This document shows positions 35,111 through 44,297 of a stretch of 64,000 nt of DNA, piece after piece; position 1 is the first letter of the stretch; each line of letters opens with the position of its first letter. The translations under genes were made by a program, and so were the position numbers. The notes under the pieces were generated by a model. The model was not told the DNA's origin and did no database searches. It was given only the letters and a program-made list of their open reading frames with translations. The stretch is from Bifidobacterium parmae (GTDB taxonomy: Bacteria; Actinomycetota; Actinomycetes; Actinomycetales; Bifidobacteriaceae): the NCBI RefSeq assembly GCF_002860365.1, contig NZ_NMWT01000001.1, positions 1 through 64,000 of the forward strand, written 5' to 3'.

Positions 35111-38100
35111 TCAGTGCTGCTGGCGGCGGCGCACGGCGACGGTCACGCCGCCGGCGGCGGCCAGCAGCACGACCGCCGCGGCGATGGCCGCCACGGATGC
35201 GCCGGTGTCGGACAGGCCGGAGCCGTTGCCTTTGCCGGCGCCGTTCGCGCCGGTGGAGCCGTTGCCCTTACCGGGCGTCGGGTTCTGCGACTGGCCGCCC
35301 TGGTCACCTTGGCCGCCTTGACCGCCCTGGCTGGGCTGGCCGCCCTGACCACCGCCCTGCCCGCCTTGGCCACCGTCGGCGTGCGCCTTCTTCGCGGTGT
35401 CGATCTCGGTCTGCGTGTAGAGCATCTGCGGGTAGACGGCGGTGATGGCGGTGCCGAACTTCGCCCGCTCGTCGGCGGTCAGCGTCTTCGTCACCGTAAA
35501 CTCGGACGGCTTCGCGGAGCCGAGATCGTTGACGCCGAAGTCCACGCCGTTAACGTACAGGCCGAGCGCGAGCGGCTTCGGGCCGTTCGCGTACACCGGC
35601 AGGCCGAACGTGAGCGTCACCTTGCCGCCTTCTATCGACGAGGACTTGAGCTGCACGCCGGCGGGCGACTCGTCGCCCTTGACGTCCGGGTGGGCGCCCA
35701 GATAGTCGATGAGACCCTGCACGTCGACCGTGCCGGTGAGGCGCGGCGCGCCCTGCGCCTTGAATCCGGTGAACCCGTCGCCGCCGGAGAGCAGGAACGA
35801 GTTGGCGGCCACGGTGACCGTGTCGTCGTCCTTGATCTGCTTGCCGTCGACGTACACGTCGGTGACGGTGGCGACCGGCACCTTGGTGTTCGCGTCGGGC
35901 ATCAGCGTGTAGGTGAACGTCACGTTCGACGAGATGCCGAGACGCACCACGTTGGATTTGCCGTCCTTCTCCTGCCACTGCTGGGCGAGCACGGTCTTGA
36001 GCTGCTTGCCGGTGAGGTCGACCACGCTGTTGTCGTTGCCGAACGGGAGCATGCTGTACGCCTCCTTGACGGTGATCCGCTTGTTCCCGTCAAGATCGAG
36101 GTTGTCGGTGCGCAGGCCGCCCGGATTGATGAAGCCGATGGTCGCGTTCCTGCCGACCTCCGTCTTCTTCGCGGATTCGAGCGCGGCGTCCGCGTTGAGC
36201 GTGCCGAGCTGGGTCTCGGCCGACCAGTCGCCCTTCGCGAAGTTAGCGGACTTGTCGATGGTGCCGACGACCTGCTCGCCGGCCGAGGCGGAATCCTTCT
36301 GCGCCTGCTGGTAGACCTTCGCGGCCGGGCCGTTCGGATCGCCCTCGAAGCCCTTGGACGGCGCGGTGCCGTCCTTGTTGGTCACGTACGTGATGTCGTA
36401 CTGGGAGACGTTCTTCACGGTGACCTTCGAATCCTTGCCGGTGCCTTCGATGAAGAGGTCCTGCGCGGCCGCGTCTTGGCCGTACTTGCCGGCCTCGAGG
36501 ATCGGCGCGCCGGACTTCGTGGTGGTGCCGTATTCGTTGCGGTGGCTGTGACCCGCGTAGACGAGGTCCACGTTCGCGTCGAACCCGTCGCCGTCGGAGG
36601 CGAGCGTGTCGCCGTCCTCGTGGACGAGCGCCACGACCGCGTCCGCCTCGCCGTTGGACTGGTCGCCGTCGGACAGCTGGTCGGCGACCTTGTTGACGGC
36701 CTGCACCGGATCGGTCACGGTCACGCCCTGCATGACGCTGGGGGAGACCACGTTCTTGAGGTCGGCGGTGATGGCGCCGACGAACGCGACCTTCTTGCCG
36801 TTGATCGTCTTGATCGTGTACGGCTTCAAGCGGTCGGAGGTGAGCTTGCCGCCAGAGATGTTCGCGGCCACCCAGTCGATGCCGTACTGCGGGTCGGCGA
36901 TGCGGTCGTTGAAGTCGCCCGTGCCCTTGTCGAGCTCGTGGTTGCCCAGCGCGCTCACGCTCAGGCCCCACGCCTTCGCCATCTCAAGGGTCGGCTTGTC
37001 CTTGAAGTAGGAGGATTCGAACGGGGAGGCGCCCACGAGGTCGCCGCTGGAGACGAACACGCTGTTGCCCGGGTTATGGTCCGCGGCGAGCTTCTTGTAC
37101 GCCGCCTCGATCCACTGGCCGGTCTCGATGTGGCCGTGGAAGTCGGTGATGTCGAACACGGTCACCTGCTTGGCGTCCTTGCCCGGCTGGTCGGGCTTGG
37201 TGGATCCGCCGTTGCCGTCGGAATCCGGGTGGCCGCCGTTGTCGGCGTACTGTTCGCCGATCACGCTCGGCGCAGAGGCGCCCGGCTCGACCTTGACGAC
37301 GTCGCCGTTCTCGTTCAGCGTGACCTTCGCGCTCAACGCGGCGGCCAGGTCGAGACGCTGCCAGCCGGCGGACGTGGAGTCGAGCGGATAGCCGCCGTCG
37401 ATCGCGGTCTTCGCGAGGATCGCCTCACGTTGGTCGCGGTGCAGCTTCGGGTACGCGATCTTGAGCAGGTCGGCGGAGCCCTCCGGCGCGGTGAACGTGG
37501 TGCCGGCGGTGGTCTTCGCGAAGCCGTAGGTCAGGCGGTTCCGGTAGACGCGCAGCGCGGAGGCGCGGTCGGTGATCGGCTCCTGGCTCACCGCGTCGAC
37601 GAACCCGTTCGTGTAGCCGTTGGCGGCGTTCGCGCCGAGGTTGTCGACGCACTCGCTCACGGTCGCGTAGTCGGAGTCCTGCTTGGTGGCGTGGCCGTCC
37701 GCCACGCACTTGGCGGCGAGATACGACTGCAGCTGGTCGGAGGCCGGCTTCACGTACTGGTCGTAGTAGGTGCTCCAGTAGTAGCCGTTCGCGACTTCGC
37801 CGTCGATGCGGCCGCCCATGATGTCGAGCGGGTAGTGGACGCCGAGCACGATGCGGTTGTTGCCCGCCTCGGAGGTGCGGGCGAGGATCTCGGGCGCGAG
37901 CTGCGGGAACATGCCGGCCAGAGCGACGCCCCACGAGTAGGCGCCGGTCGTGTGGCCGGATGGGAACGAGCCGGATCCGGCGAGGCCGTCGTATTCGGCG
38001 GAATGCGTGTTCCCCTGCGCGTCGGTCCAGTCGGGCACGCGCTTGACGTTCGCGGAGATGTCGGTGATCTCGTTCTTGCCGCCGTTCGTGCGGTCCTCGA

Positions 38101-38752
38101 ACGGGCGCGGGTGCTGGAAGTGCTTCTTCGCGGTGGATGTGGAGACCGTGTCGTACTTGAAGACGTCGGACACCTTGCTCAGGCTGCCGTCCGCGAGTCC
38201 TTCGGAGAAGTATGTGCCGAGGACCGGGCCGAGCGAGTCGGGCAGCGTCTCGGCGGCGCTCATGTCGGCGTCGACGAGCGCGCGCTGCTGCTGCGGCGTT
38301 GCGGTCGTGCCGTCGCCGCCTTCCGCGGCCGCGTTGTTGATCTTCTGGACGAAATCGTCGTCGTGATCGAGCACGGTCGTGTTCAGGACCTTGCCGCCCG
38401 CGGTCTCGGTGGCCGGCTGCCAGTACGAATCGTATTCGCCGAGCAGCTGGACGAGATTCGGTTTCGCGGCGCGCGCGGCGCCGTCGGAGTAGACGGTCGC
38501 GTCGTCGCCGGCGGTTTCGGCGTCGTAGCGGCCTTCGCTGGTGGCCGCGTACTTCGCGGCGTCGAACTTGTCGGTGGCGCCGCCGGCGGCGATGCCGTTC
38601 GCGGCGGACGCGGAGGCGGCGGCGCCGTTCGCGGGCGCCGCGGTCTCGTCCGCGGATGCGGTCGCGACGCCGACGCCGGACAGCGTCGCCGCGGCGACCA
38701 TCGCGGCGAACAGCCTCGTCGCGATGCGTGTGTTCCTCTTCACTTGCTTCAC
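35111..38752 (-). CDS. Cell-wall-anchored fusion of PAP2/acid phosphatase and 5'-nucleotidase
   Basis: This is a 1213-residue surface protein. A signal peptide ends near residue 34 (ASA). The first domain (about 100-330) has the class A/PAP2 phosphatase signature: KKHFQHPRP, GSFPSGHTTGAY and NRIVLGVHYPLD. The second (about 525-1060) is UshA-like: FDITDFHGHIE, GDLVGASPF, LGNHELDKG and GHSHRNEYG for the metal site, and a C-terminal domain with GGLRTDNLDL. A Gly/Gln-rich stretch, LSDTG sorting signal, helix and RRRQQH end follow. GTG 38752 is chosen because GAAGGGAACCCAA precedes it; ATGs at 38767 and 38788 lack a site. It probably releases phosphate and nucleosides outside the cell. Fusion of both phosphatase types in one chain is unusual. 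Confidence 0.88.
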   Translation of the reverse strand: MKQVKRNTRIATRLFAAMVAAATLSGVGVATASADETAAPANGAAASASAANGIAAGGATDKFDAAKYAATSEGRYDAETAGDDATVYSDGAARAAKPNLVQLLGEYDSYWQPATETAGGKVLNTTVLDHDDDFVQKINNAAAEGGDGTTATPQQQRALVDADMSAAETLPDSLGPVLGTYFSEGLADGSLSKVSDVFKYDTVSTSTAKKHFQHPRPFEDRTNGGKNEITDISANVKRVPDWTDAQGNTHSAEYDGLAGSGSFPSGHTTGAYSWGVALAGMFPQLAPEILARTSEAGNNRIVLGVHYPLDIMGGRIDGEVANGYYWSTYYDQYVKPASDQLQSYLAAKCVADGHATKQDSDYATVSECVDNLGANAANGYTNGFVDAVSQEPITDRASALRVYRNRLTYGFAKTTAGTTFTAPEGSADLLKIAYPKLHRDQREAILAKTAIDGGYPLDSTSAGWQRLDLAAALSAKVTLNENGDVVKVEPGASAPSVIGEQYADNGGHPDSDGNGGSTKPDQPGKDAKQVTVFDITDFHGHIETGQWIEAAYKKLAADHNPGNSVFVSSGDLVGASPFESSYFKDKPTLEMAKAWGLSVSALGNHELDKGTGDFNDRIADPQYGIDWVAANISGGKLTSDRLKPYTIKTINGKKVAFVGAITADLKNVVSPSVMQGVTVTDPVQAVNKVADQLSDGDQSNGEADAVVALVHEDGDTLASDGDGFDANVDLVYAGHSHRNEYGTTTKSGAPILEAGKYGQDAAAQDLFIEGTGKDSKVTVKNVSQYDITYVTNKDGTAPSKGFEGDPNGPAAKVYQQAQKDSASAGEQVVGTIDKSANFAKGDWSAETQLGTLNADAALESAKKTEVGRNATIGFINPGGLRTDNLDLDGNKRITVKEAYSMLPFGNDNSVVDLTGKQLKTVLAQQWQEKDGKSNVVRLGISSNVTFTYTLMPDANTKVPVATVTDVYVDGKQIKDDDTVTVAANSFLLSGGDGFTGFKAQGAPRLTGTVDVQGLIDYLGAHPDVKGDESPAGVQLKSSSIEGGKVTLTFGLPVYANGPKPLALGLYVNGVDFGVNDLGSAKPSEFTVTKTLTADERAKFGTAITAVYPQMLYTQTEIDTAKKAHADGGQGGQGGGQGGQPSQGGQGGQGDQGGQSQNPTPGKGNGSTGANGAGKGNGSGLSDTGASVAAIAAAVVLLAAAGGVTVAVRRRQQH

Positions 38753-38880
38753 TTGGGTTCCCTTCATTGTGTCCGTCGGAGCGTCCATGATTCGGATTCG
38801 TGCCGGACACCGCCCACGCTACGGCCGCGACATGGCCGGGGTGGGCGACGGGGGAGAACGGGAGGTGAACTTCCGTGAAG

Positions 38881-38894
38881 TGTGAGCAATCACA
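38881..38894. promoter_or_regulatory. TGTGAG palindrome upstream of the surface phosphatase gene
   Basis: TGTGAGCAATCACA, extended to GTGTGAGCAATCACAC, lies about 130 nt before the phosphatase start and 7 nt before the MFS stop on the minus strand. A CACGTGGGTCACACGTGG tract follows. It resembles the sites at 3525 and 13892. Confidence 0.4.
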
Positions 38895-38900
38895 CGTGGG

Positions 38901-40097
38901 TCACACGTGGATCTCGCGCAGACGGTGGACCGCCTCGGTGTCGGACTCGCAGCGCCACGAGTAGAAGACGAGCGCGGCGACGGACAGTATGGCGAGCGGG
39001 ATGCCGCCGAGACCGGTGAACCGGTAGTCCATCGAGAACGTGGTGAGCATCGCGCCGCCGACGATCGAGCCGACCGCGTTGCCGAAGTTGAACGCCACCT
39101 GCACGGCGGCGCCGGCGATGAGCTCGCCGCCGCCCTGGCCGGCTTCGGTCATCAGCAGCTGCTGCGGCGCGGAGATGAAGAACAGTCCGAACGCGATCCA
39201 GAACGTGAGGATCGCGGTGGTCACGTGGCCGCCGGGCAGGAGCAGCACCATGACGAGGCCGATCAGCGAGATGGACTGGCCGAGCGCGGCCGTGCCCGCG
39301 TGACGCCAGTTGTCGGTGATGCGCCCGCCGATGATGCCGCCCACGACCATGCCGAAGCCGGCGAGCATCATCAGGAACGGGACGGCGGCGCTCGGCCATC
39401 CGCCGGTCTTCTGCAGCCACGGGGAGACGTAGCTCCACCAGCAGAACACGCCCGCGTTGCCGGTGAACACGGCGGCGAGGATCACCCACGGGCCGCGGCG
39501 GCGCAGGAACCGGAACTGGCCGAGGATGCCCGTGTCCTTGACGGGAGGCACGAACGGGATCCACGCGATCGTGAGCACGATCGTCATCGCCGCCCACGCC
39601 GCGAGGATGCCGAACGCGAGACGCCACGACAGGGATTCGGCCATCAGCGTGCCGGCGGGCACGCCGAGCATGTTCGCGACGGTCTGCCCGGTCACCATGA
39701 TCGAGACGGACTGCGCCTCCTTGCCTTTCTCGGCGAGCGTCTTCGCGATGAGCGTGGCCGTGCCGAAGAACGCGCCGTGCGGCAGTCCGGAGATGAATCG
39801 CGCGACGACGAGCATGCCGGCGTTGACGGACAGCGCGCTCATCGTGTTGCCGACGAGCGCGATCGCCATGAACAGGATGATGAGGTTCTTCGGCGGCACC
39901 TTGCGGCCGAACACGAGGATCAGCGTGCCGATGCACACGCCGATCGCGTACGCGGAGATGTAGTGGCCGGCCGTCGGGATGCTCACGCCGGTCGCGGCCG
40001 CCGCCTGCGGCAGGATGCCCATCATCACGAACTCGGCCGCGCCGAGGATGAACGCGCCCGCCGCCAACGCCAGCAGGCTGCGCATACCCTTCTTCAT
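38901..40097 (-). CDS. MFS transporter, DHA1/AraJ-type efflux permease
   Basis: This is a 12-helix major facilitator of 398 residues. Loop motifs include LVFGRKVPPKN after helix two and GLPHGAFFGTATLIAK in helix four; helix five carries VPAGTLMAESLSWR, the antiporter region of DHA1 exporters. Similar proteins export sugars, purine nucleosides or drugs; substrate cannot be read from the sequence. ATG 40097 has AGAGGAAACGAT upstream. The gene ends 148 nt upstream of the surface phosphatase gene on the same strand, so readthrough is possible. Confidence 0.85.
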   Translation of the reverse strand: MKKGMRSLLALAAGAFILGAAEFVMMGILPQAAAATGVSIPTAGHYISAYAIGVCIGTLILVFGRKVPPKNLIILFMAIALVGNTMSALSVNAGMLVVARFISGLPHGAFFGTATLIAKTLAEKGKEAQSVSIMVTGQTVANMLGVPAGTLMAESLSWRLAFGILAAWAAMTIVLTIAWIPFVPPVKDTGILGQFRFLRRRGPWVILAAVFTGNAGVFCWWSYVSPWLQKTGGWPSAAVPFLMMLAGFGMVVGGIIGGRITDNWRHAGTAALGQSISLIGLVMVLLLPGGHVTTAILTFWIAFGLFFISAPQQLLMTEAGQGGGELIAGAAVQVAFNFGNAVGSIVGGAMLTTFSMDYRFTGLGGIPLAILSVAALVFYSWRCESDTEAVHRLREIHV

Positions 40098-40162
40098 ATC
40101 GTTTCCTCTTACTGTGTTGCTTAACCCGTGTTGCGGTCCCTCGCCGGAGGGAGGTGGAGATA

Positions 40163-40197
40163 TGAAAAAGGGAACCGCTGATTTCTCAGCGGTTCCC
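40163..40197 (-). terminator. Terminator after tRNA-Pro
   Basis: GGGAACCGCTGA and TCAGCGGTTCCC form a 12-bp stem with a 4-nt loop; on the minus strand it is followed by CTTTTTC. It lies 7 nt past the tRNA 3' end. Confidence 0.9.
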
Positions 40198-40204
40198 TCA
40201 GTTG

Positions 40205-40278
<74 letters not shown>

Positions 40279-40392
40279 TTTGGCAACGGGGGATATATTA
40301 CATGCTTCACTCCGCGATGCAAACCTCGGCGTGTCGCGCCGTTTTCCGCGTATTTCCCGCCGTGTATCGCCTTCTCGCTAGACTGTGTGCCT

Positions 40393-42078
40393 ATGTGTGA
40401 AACCCAAGAATCCCAAGCGAACGAGGACGAGAACGTCGAGAACGCCGTCCCCCAGATGACCACGGTGGAACGCGCGGAGATGCTCCTCAAGCAGGACGAG
40501 ACCATCCGCGAGAAGATCAAAGGCGGCGCCACCCTGGACGAGGCCGTCGACCCGTCCAACAAGGAGTTCGGCCCGCTGGCCCATCCCGAGCAGGTGCAGA
40601 TGCGCGTCGCCAAGCGCGCGATGATGCTCGAATCCGGCGTCAACCCGTACCCGGTCCACCTCGACGTGACCGACACGATCGAATCCGTGCGCGCCAAGTA
40701 CGACGGCAAGCTCGAGCCCGGCCAGGAGACTGAGGACATGGTGGGCATCGCCGGCCGCGTCCTGTTCATCCGCAACGCGGGCGGCCTCAACTTCGTGCAG
40801 CTCTCCGCCGGCGACGGCACGAAGATCCAGGGCATGATCTCCAAGAAGGAGATCGGCGCCGACTCCCTGAAGCAGTTCAAGCAGCTCGTCGACCTCGGCG
40901 ATCACCTGTACCTCAAGGGCCGCGTCATCTCCTCGAAGACCGGCGAGCTCTCCGTCTTCGCCACCGAGTGGGCGATCGCCGCCAAGGCGCTCCAGCCGCT
41001 GCCCGCCCTCCACAAGGAGCTCAACGAGGACACCCGCACCCGCAAGCCGTACATCGGCATGATCGCGGACGAGAAGATCCGCAACATGGTGCGCAACCGT
41101 TCCAAGGCGGTCGCCTCGCTGCGCCACACGTTCGCCAGCCATGACTTCATCGAGGTCGAGACCCCGATGCTGCAGACCGTGCACGGCGGTGCCGCTGCCC
41201 GCCCGTTCACCACGCACATGAACGCGTTCGACCTGGACCTCTACCTGCGCATCGCGCCGGAGCTGTTCCTCAAGCGCTGCCTCGTCGGCGGCATCGACCG
41301 CGTGTTCGAGATCAACCGCGACTTCCGCAACGAGGGCGTCGACGCGACGCACGCCCCCGAGTTCACGATGGTCGAGGCGTACCAGGCGTACGGCACGTAC
41401 AACACGATCGGCCAGCTCGTCAAGGAGCTCGTGCAGAAGACCGCGATGGACGTGTACGGCTCGCACAAGGTGACGCTGCTCGACGGCACCGAATACGACT
41501 TCGGCGGCGAATGGCGCACGATCAGCATGTACGACTCCCTGTCCGAGGCGCTCGGCGAGGAGATCGTCCCGAACGGCGGCCCGGACAGCCCGGGCACCTC
41601 CGTCGAGCACCTCGGCGCCATCGCCGACAAGCTCGGCGTCGAGCGCGACGAGGTCGAGAACCACGGCAAGCTCGTCGAGCATCTGTGGGAGCACTTCTAC
41701 GAGGACAAGCTCTACGAGCCGACCTTCGTGCGCGACTTCCCGGTCGAGACCTCTCCGCTCGTCAAGGGCCACCGCTCCAAGCCGGGCGTGGTCGAGAAGT
41801 GGGACCTCTACGTGCGCGGCTTCGAGCTGGCCACCGGCTACTCCGAGCTCAACGACCCGATCGTGCAGCGCGAGCGTTTCGTCGCCCAGGCGAAGGACGC
41901 GCTCGCCGGCGACGAGGAGGCGTGCGACATCGACGAGGACTTCCTCGAGGCGCTCGGCGTCGGCATGCCGCCGGCCGGCGGCATGGGCATGGGCATCGAC
42001 CGACTGCTCATCGCCCTGACCGGCGCGACGATCCGCGAGACCATCACCTTCCCGCTCGTCAAGCCGCTCGTCGCCTGA
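40393..42078 (+). CDS. lysS: Lysine--tRNA ligase, class II
   Basis: The 561 residues charge tRNA-Lys. An acidic N-terminal extension of about 70 residues (AEMLLKQDETIREKIKGGAT) precedes the OB-fold anticodon domain (about 118-225) and the class II core. Motif 2 is RVFEINRDFRNEGVDATH, the substrate region TMVEAYQAYGTY, and motif 3 GMGMGIDRLLIALTG. Standard LysS is near 500 residues, so the extension is the odd part. TAGACT ends 8 nt before the ATG without a ribosome binding site, suggesting leaderless translation. The PTM motif for tRNA-Pro is on the opposite strand upstream. Confidence 0.96.
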   Translation: MCETQESQANEDENVENAVPQMTTVERAEMLLKQDETIREKIKGGATLDEAVDPSNKEFGPLAHPEQVQMRVAKRAMMLESGVNPYPVHLDVTDTIESVRAKYDGKLEPGQETEDMVGIAGRVLFIRNAGGLNFVQLSAGDGTKIQGMISKKEIGADSLKQFKQLVDLGDHLYLKGRVISSKTGELSVFATEWAIAAKALQPLPALHKELNEDTRTRKPYIGMIADEKIRNMVRNRSKAVASLRHTFASHDFIEVETPMLQTVHGGAAARPFTTHMNAFDLDLYLRIAPELFLKRCLVGGIDRVFEINRDFRNEGVDATHAPEFTMVEAYQAYGTYNTIGQLVKELVQKTAMDVYGSHKVTLLDGTEYDFGGEWRTISMYDSLSEALGEEIVPNGGPDSPGTSVEHLGAIADKLGVERDEVENHGKLVEHLWEHFYEDKLYEPTFVRDFPVETSPLVKGHRSKPGVVEKWDLYVRGFELATGYSELNDPIVQRERFVAQAKDALAGDEEACDIDEDFLEALGVGMPPAGGMGMGIDRLLIALTGATIRETITFPLVKPLVA

Positions 42079-42102
42079 GACGTGATGGCGTGACGATGCA
42101 AT

Positions 42103-42139
42103 AGTGGGGGCCACGGCTGATGCAGCCGTGGCCCCCACT
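42103..42139. terminator. Bidirectional terminator after lysS
   Basis: AGTGGGGGCCACGGCTG and CAGCCGTGGCCCCCACT are perfect 17-bp arms around ATG as loop, between lysS and a convergent gene. Confidence 0.85.
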
Positions 42140-42174
42140 CGTCTCTGCGGTGCCGATGCGGCGTCGCCGCGCGG

Positions 42175-43197
42175 TCAGCGGCGGTTCCTGCGATCGCGGT
42201 CCATCTGTTCGACCATGACGTTGTAGGGGTCTCGGTGCAGGCGGATCTCGTCCTGGACCGCCTTGTCGACCGGACGGAAGAGGAGGAACGCCCCCACGGC
42301 CGTGATGGCGCCGCCGATGACCCCGAGCTTCGTGAACGAGCGCGACGACCGGGCGGCATCCAGTGCGGCGCGGACCGTGCCGTAGTTGCGGCTCTCCAGT
42401 CGCTTCAGCGTCGCGGTCTTCTCCCCCTCGTCGTGGAACAGGCCGTCGCAGCAGCCCGCCTGCACCGCGGCGATGGTGATCGTATTCGCCTGGGTATGGG
42501 CGAACATGTACTTGTTGAGGGCGCGTATGAGCAGCCATGCGATGGGGTAGGCGATGAAGGAGAGCGGGACGTTGCCCGTCGCCATCATGATGCCGTATCC
42601 GATGAAGCCCAGTGCGAAGAATCCGATGATGGTGCCGTATTGGGCGTACCACACGGGTCGTGTGAGCTCATGCGGGTCGATGCCGCTGCGGCGGCAGTAC
42701 TCCACGATCTCCGGCTCGGCGTGGGTCGCCTTGGTCAGCGTCAGCCAGATGCGCATCAGGATGGTGCCGACCAGCAGCGAGACCAGGAACGCCGGTATGA
42801 AGGTGATGATCTGGATGATGGGAAGACTGCTGATGATGAAGAGGCATCCGACGATGCCGAAGATGAACGGGAACAGGCCCCGCTCGAGCAGGACCTGCTT
42901 GAGCGTCCACGTCCGGTTGAGACGGTCGAAATCGTCGTCCGTGATGCCGGCCGGTGCCGGTTGTGTGGTGGCGTACGTGGGTTGTGTGGTGGCGTAGGCG
43001 GATTGCGTCTGCTGCGGGGCCGTGTGGGCCGTGCCGTATGCCGCGTCGTATGACGCGTAGGCGGGTTGCGTCGGCTGCATGGTCGGCATGGTCTGCGTGG
43101 ATTGGGGGGAGGTCGTCTGCGCGGCGATCGGTTGGCCGCACAATGCGCAGAATTTCGCGTTGGGCTGGTTGGCTGCGTTGCAGTGGGGGCAGATCAT
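42175..43197 (-). CDS. Zinc-ribbon multipass membrane protein
   Basis: The 340 residues start with a zinc ribbon (MICPHCNAANQPNAKFCALC, two CxxC pairs). A Thr/Gln/Ala-rich spacer follows with TTQPTYATTQP repeats, then four membrane helices (about 105-160 and 195-245), a loop with AVQAGCCDGLF, a fifth segment (about 290-310) and a basic end. No family function is recognised. Zinc-ribbon plus membrane architecture also occurs at 44298, suggesting related roles. AAGGAACGACC precedes the ATG. Its upstream neighbour ends 45 nt away on the same strand, so they form an operon. Confidence 0.75.
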   Translation of the reverse strand: MICPHCNAANQPNAKFCALCGQPIAAQTTSPQSTQTMPTMQPTQPAYASYDAAYGTAHTAPQQTQSAYATTQPTYATTQPAPAGITDDDFDRLNRTWTLKQVLLERGLFPFIFGIVGCLFIISSLPIIQIITFIPAFLVSLLVGTILMRIWLTLTKATHAEPEIVEYCRRSGIDPHELTRPVWYAQYGTIIGFFALGFIGYGIMMATGNVPLSFIAYPIAWLLIRALNKYMFAHTQANTITIAAVQAGCCDGLFHDEGEKTATLKRLESRNYGTVRAALDAARSSRSFTKLGVIGGAITAVGAFLLFRPVDKAVQDEIRLHRDPYNVMVEQMDRDRRNRR

Positions 43198-43242
43198 GGT
43201 CGTTCCTTACTGATGTTGTGTTCCGTCGGTGGTTTCAGGAGA

Positions 43243-44025
43243 TCAGCTGTGCCGCGCGTTCCAATTCTGCGCGGCGACCGTGGGGCCGTTGGCGAGCGCG
43301 TCGCCGAGGAAAGCGGTCTGCTCGTTGACGGCGTCGGTGTTGCGGTTGACCGCCGCGGTGGTCCTGGCCTGCGCGGCGATGCCGGCCGCCGACAGTATGT
43401 TGCTCATGCGCTGGTTCCACACCTGCTTGCGTTGCATCTCCTCCATGGTCTGGCGGTGCTGCCACAGGTCGAATTCGTCCAGCGCCTCCTTCAGCGTGTT
43501 CGCGCGTCCGGAGCTGACGAATTCGTATACTTTGCCGATGGAGGACAGGTCCCACTGGTCGAGTGGGAAGTGGGGGCAGTTGGCGTTGTAGGCGCGTGCG
43601 AGCGGGGTGATGTTCTGCTGGTTGATGACGGCGATCTGCTGGTCGAGGCCGGGGAACCGGTCCTGAAGGGCGGCGATCTGCCGTTGCTGCTGTTCCCTGT
43701 GCCGCTTGTCCGCCTCCTCCATCATCGGGCGCGATCGCACCTCCATCAGGCAGCCGCCGAGGAACACGGCGATGCCGATGAATTTGCCGATGACCGGTAT
43801 CAAGGCCACCGCGATTCCGAGCAGGGCGCCGTACAAGCTGCCTCTTCTGGCGAGGCGCAGCGTTCGGTCGTAGACGGGTTTGGAGTGCTGCACCTGGACG
43901 ATCTGCCGGGCGATGCCCTGCTTCTGTCCGTTCAATGCGTCGAGGTTCTGGAGGTTCTGTTGTATCTGCGTCAGCAGGTTGCGGGCGTTGCCGAGTTCCT
44001 GCAGCAGTGCGTCGCGTTCGTTCAC
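43243..44025 (-). CDS. Coiled-coil membrane protein of unknown function
   Basis: The 260 residues comprise a Gln/Leu-rich coiled coil (about 1-50), two membrane-compatible segments (about 64-95), a second helical region rich in Glu, Arg and Gln, and an Ala/Asn-rich tail. A short middle part includes NANCPHFPLDQWDLSSIGKV. The gene starts at GTG 44025 with AAAGGAACG upstream. It is first in an operon with the zinc-ribbon gene at 42175 and is divergent from the beta-lactamase-like gene across a 31-bp palindrome. No homologue is recognised. Confidence 0.7.
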   Translation of the reverse strand: MNERDALLQELGNARNLLTQIQQNLQNLDALNGQKQGIARQIVQVQHSKPVYDRTLRLARRGSLYGALLGIAVALIPVIGKFIGIAVFLGGCLMEVRSRPMMEEADKRHREQQQRQIAALQDRFPGLDQQIAVINQQNITPLARAYNANCPHFPLDQWDLSSIGKVYEFVSSGRANTLKEALDEFDLWQHRQTMEEMQRKQVWNQRMSNILSAAGIAAQARTTAAVNRNTDAVNEQTAFLGDALANGPTVAAQNWNARHS

Positions 44026-44160
44026 GGCGGAGCGTTCCTTTCTTGATGCGGGTCCGGGCGCTTCCCCGAGGGAGGCCGAGGCATACGCGCATTATGATAA
44101 CTAGCAGTTTGCATAATGCGTGTGGCGGCTTCCGTGGCGTATAGGCCCGTGTCGTGATAT

Positions 44161-44215
44161 CCGGCACCATATGCCGGCGCGGCGATGCGTTGCCGTAGAT
44201 TCTACGGCAACGCAT
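44161..44215. promoter_or_regulatory. Large palindrome in a divergent promoter region
   Basis: ATGCGTTGCCGTAGA (44185-44199), a central T, and TCTACGGCAACGCAT (44201-44215) make a perfect 31-bp palindrome. A second palindrome, CCGGCACCATATGCCGG, precedes it (44161-44177). The core CGTAGA-T-TCTACG and the adjoining CGCATATCGT recur at 48107-48147. The remainder of the 272-bp gap holds nothing recognised. Confidence 0.65.
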
Positions 44216-44297
44216 ATCGTTCGCCCACACCATGTGGAAGTGTCGATGTCATCGCCGATGATTCGAAAACGTCGTCGGATGAATATGGGAGGGAATC

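Noticed and set aside
34820-38878. Very long plus-strand open frame of 1352 codons opposite the phosphatase/nucleotidase gene
   Set aside because: It is a shadow produced by GC-rich codon bias. The minus strand encodes clear domains and a signal peptide, and the plus-strand translation is Arg/Val/Gly/Ala-rich without any motif.
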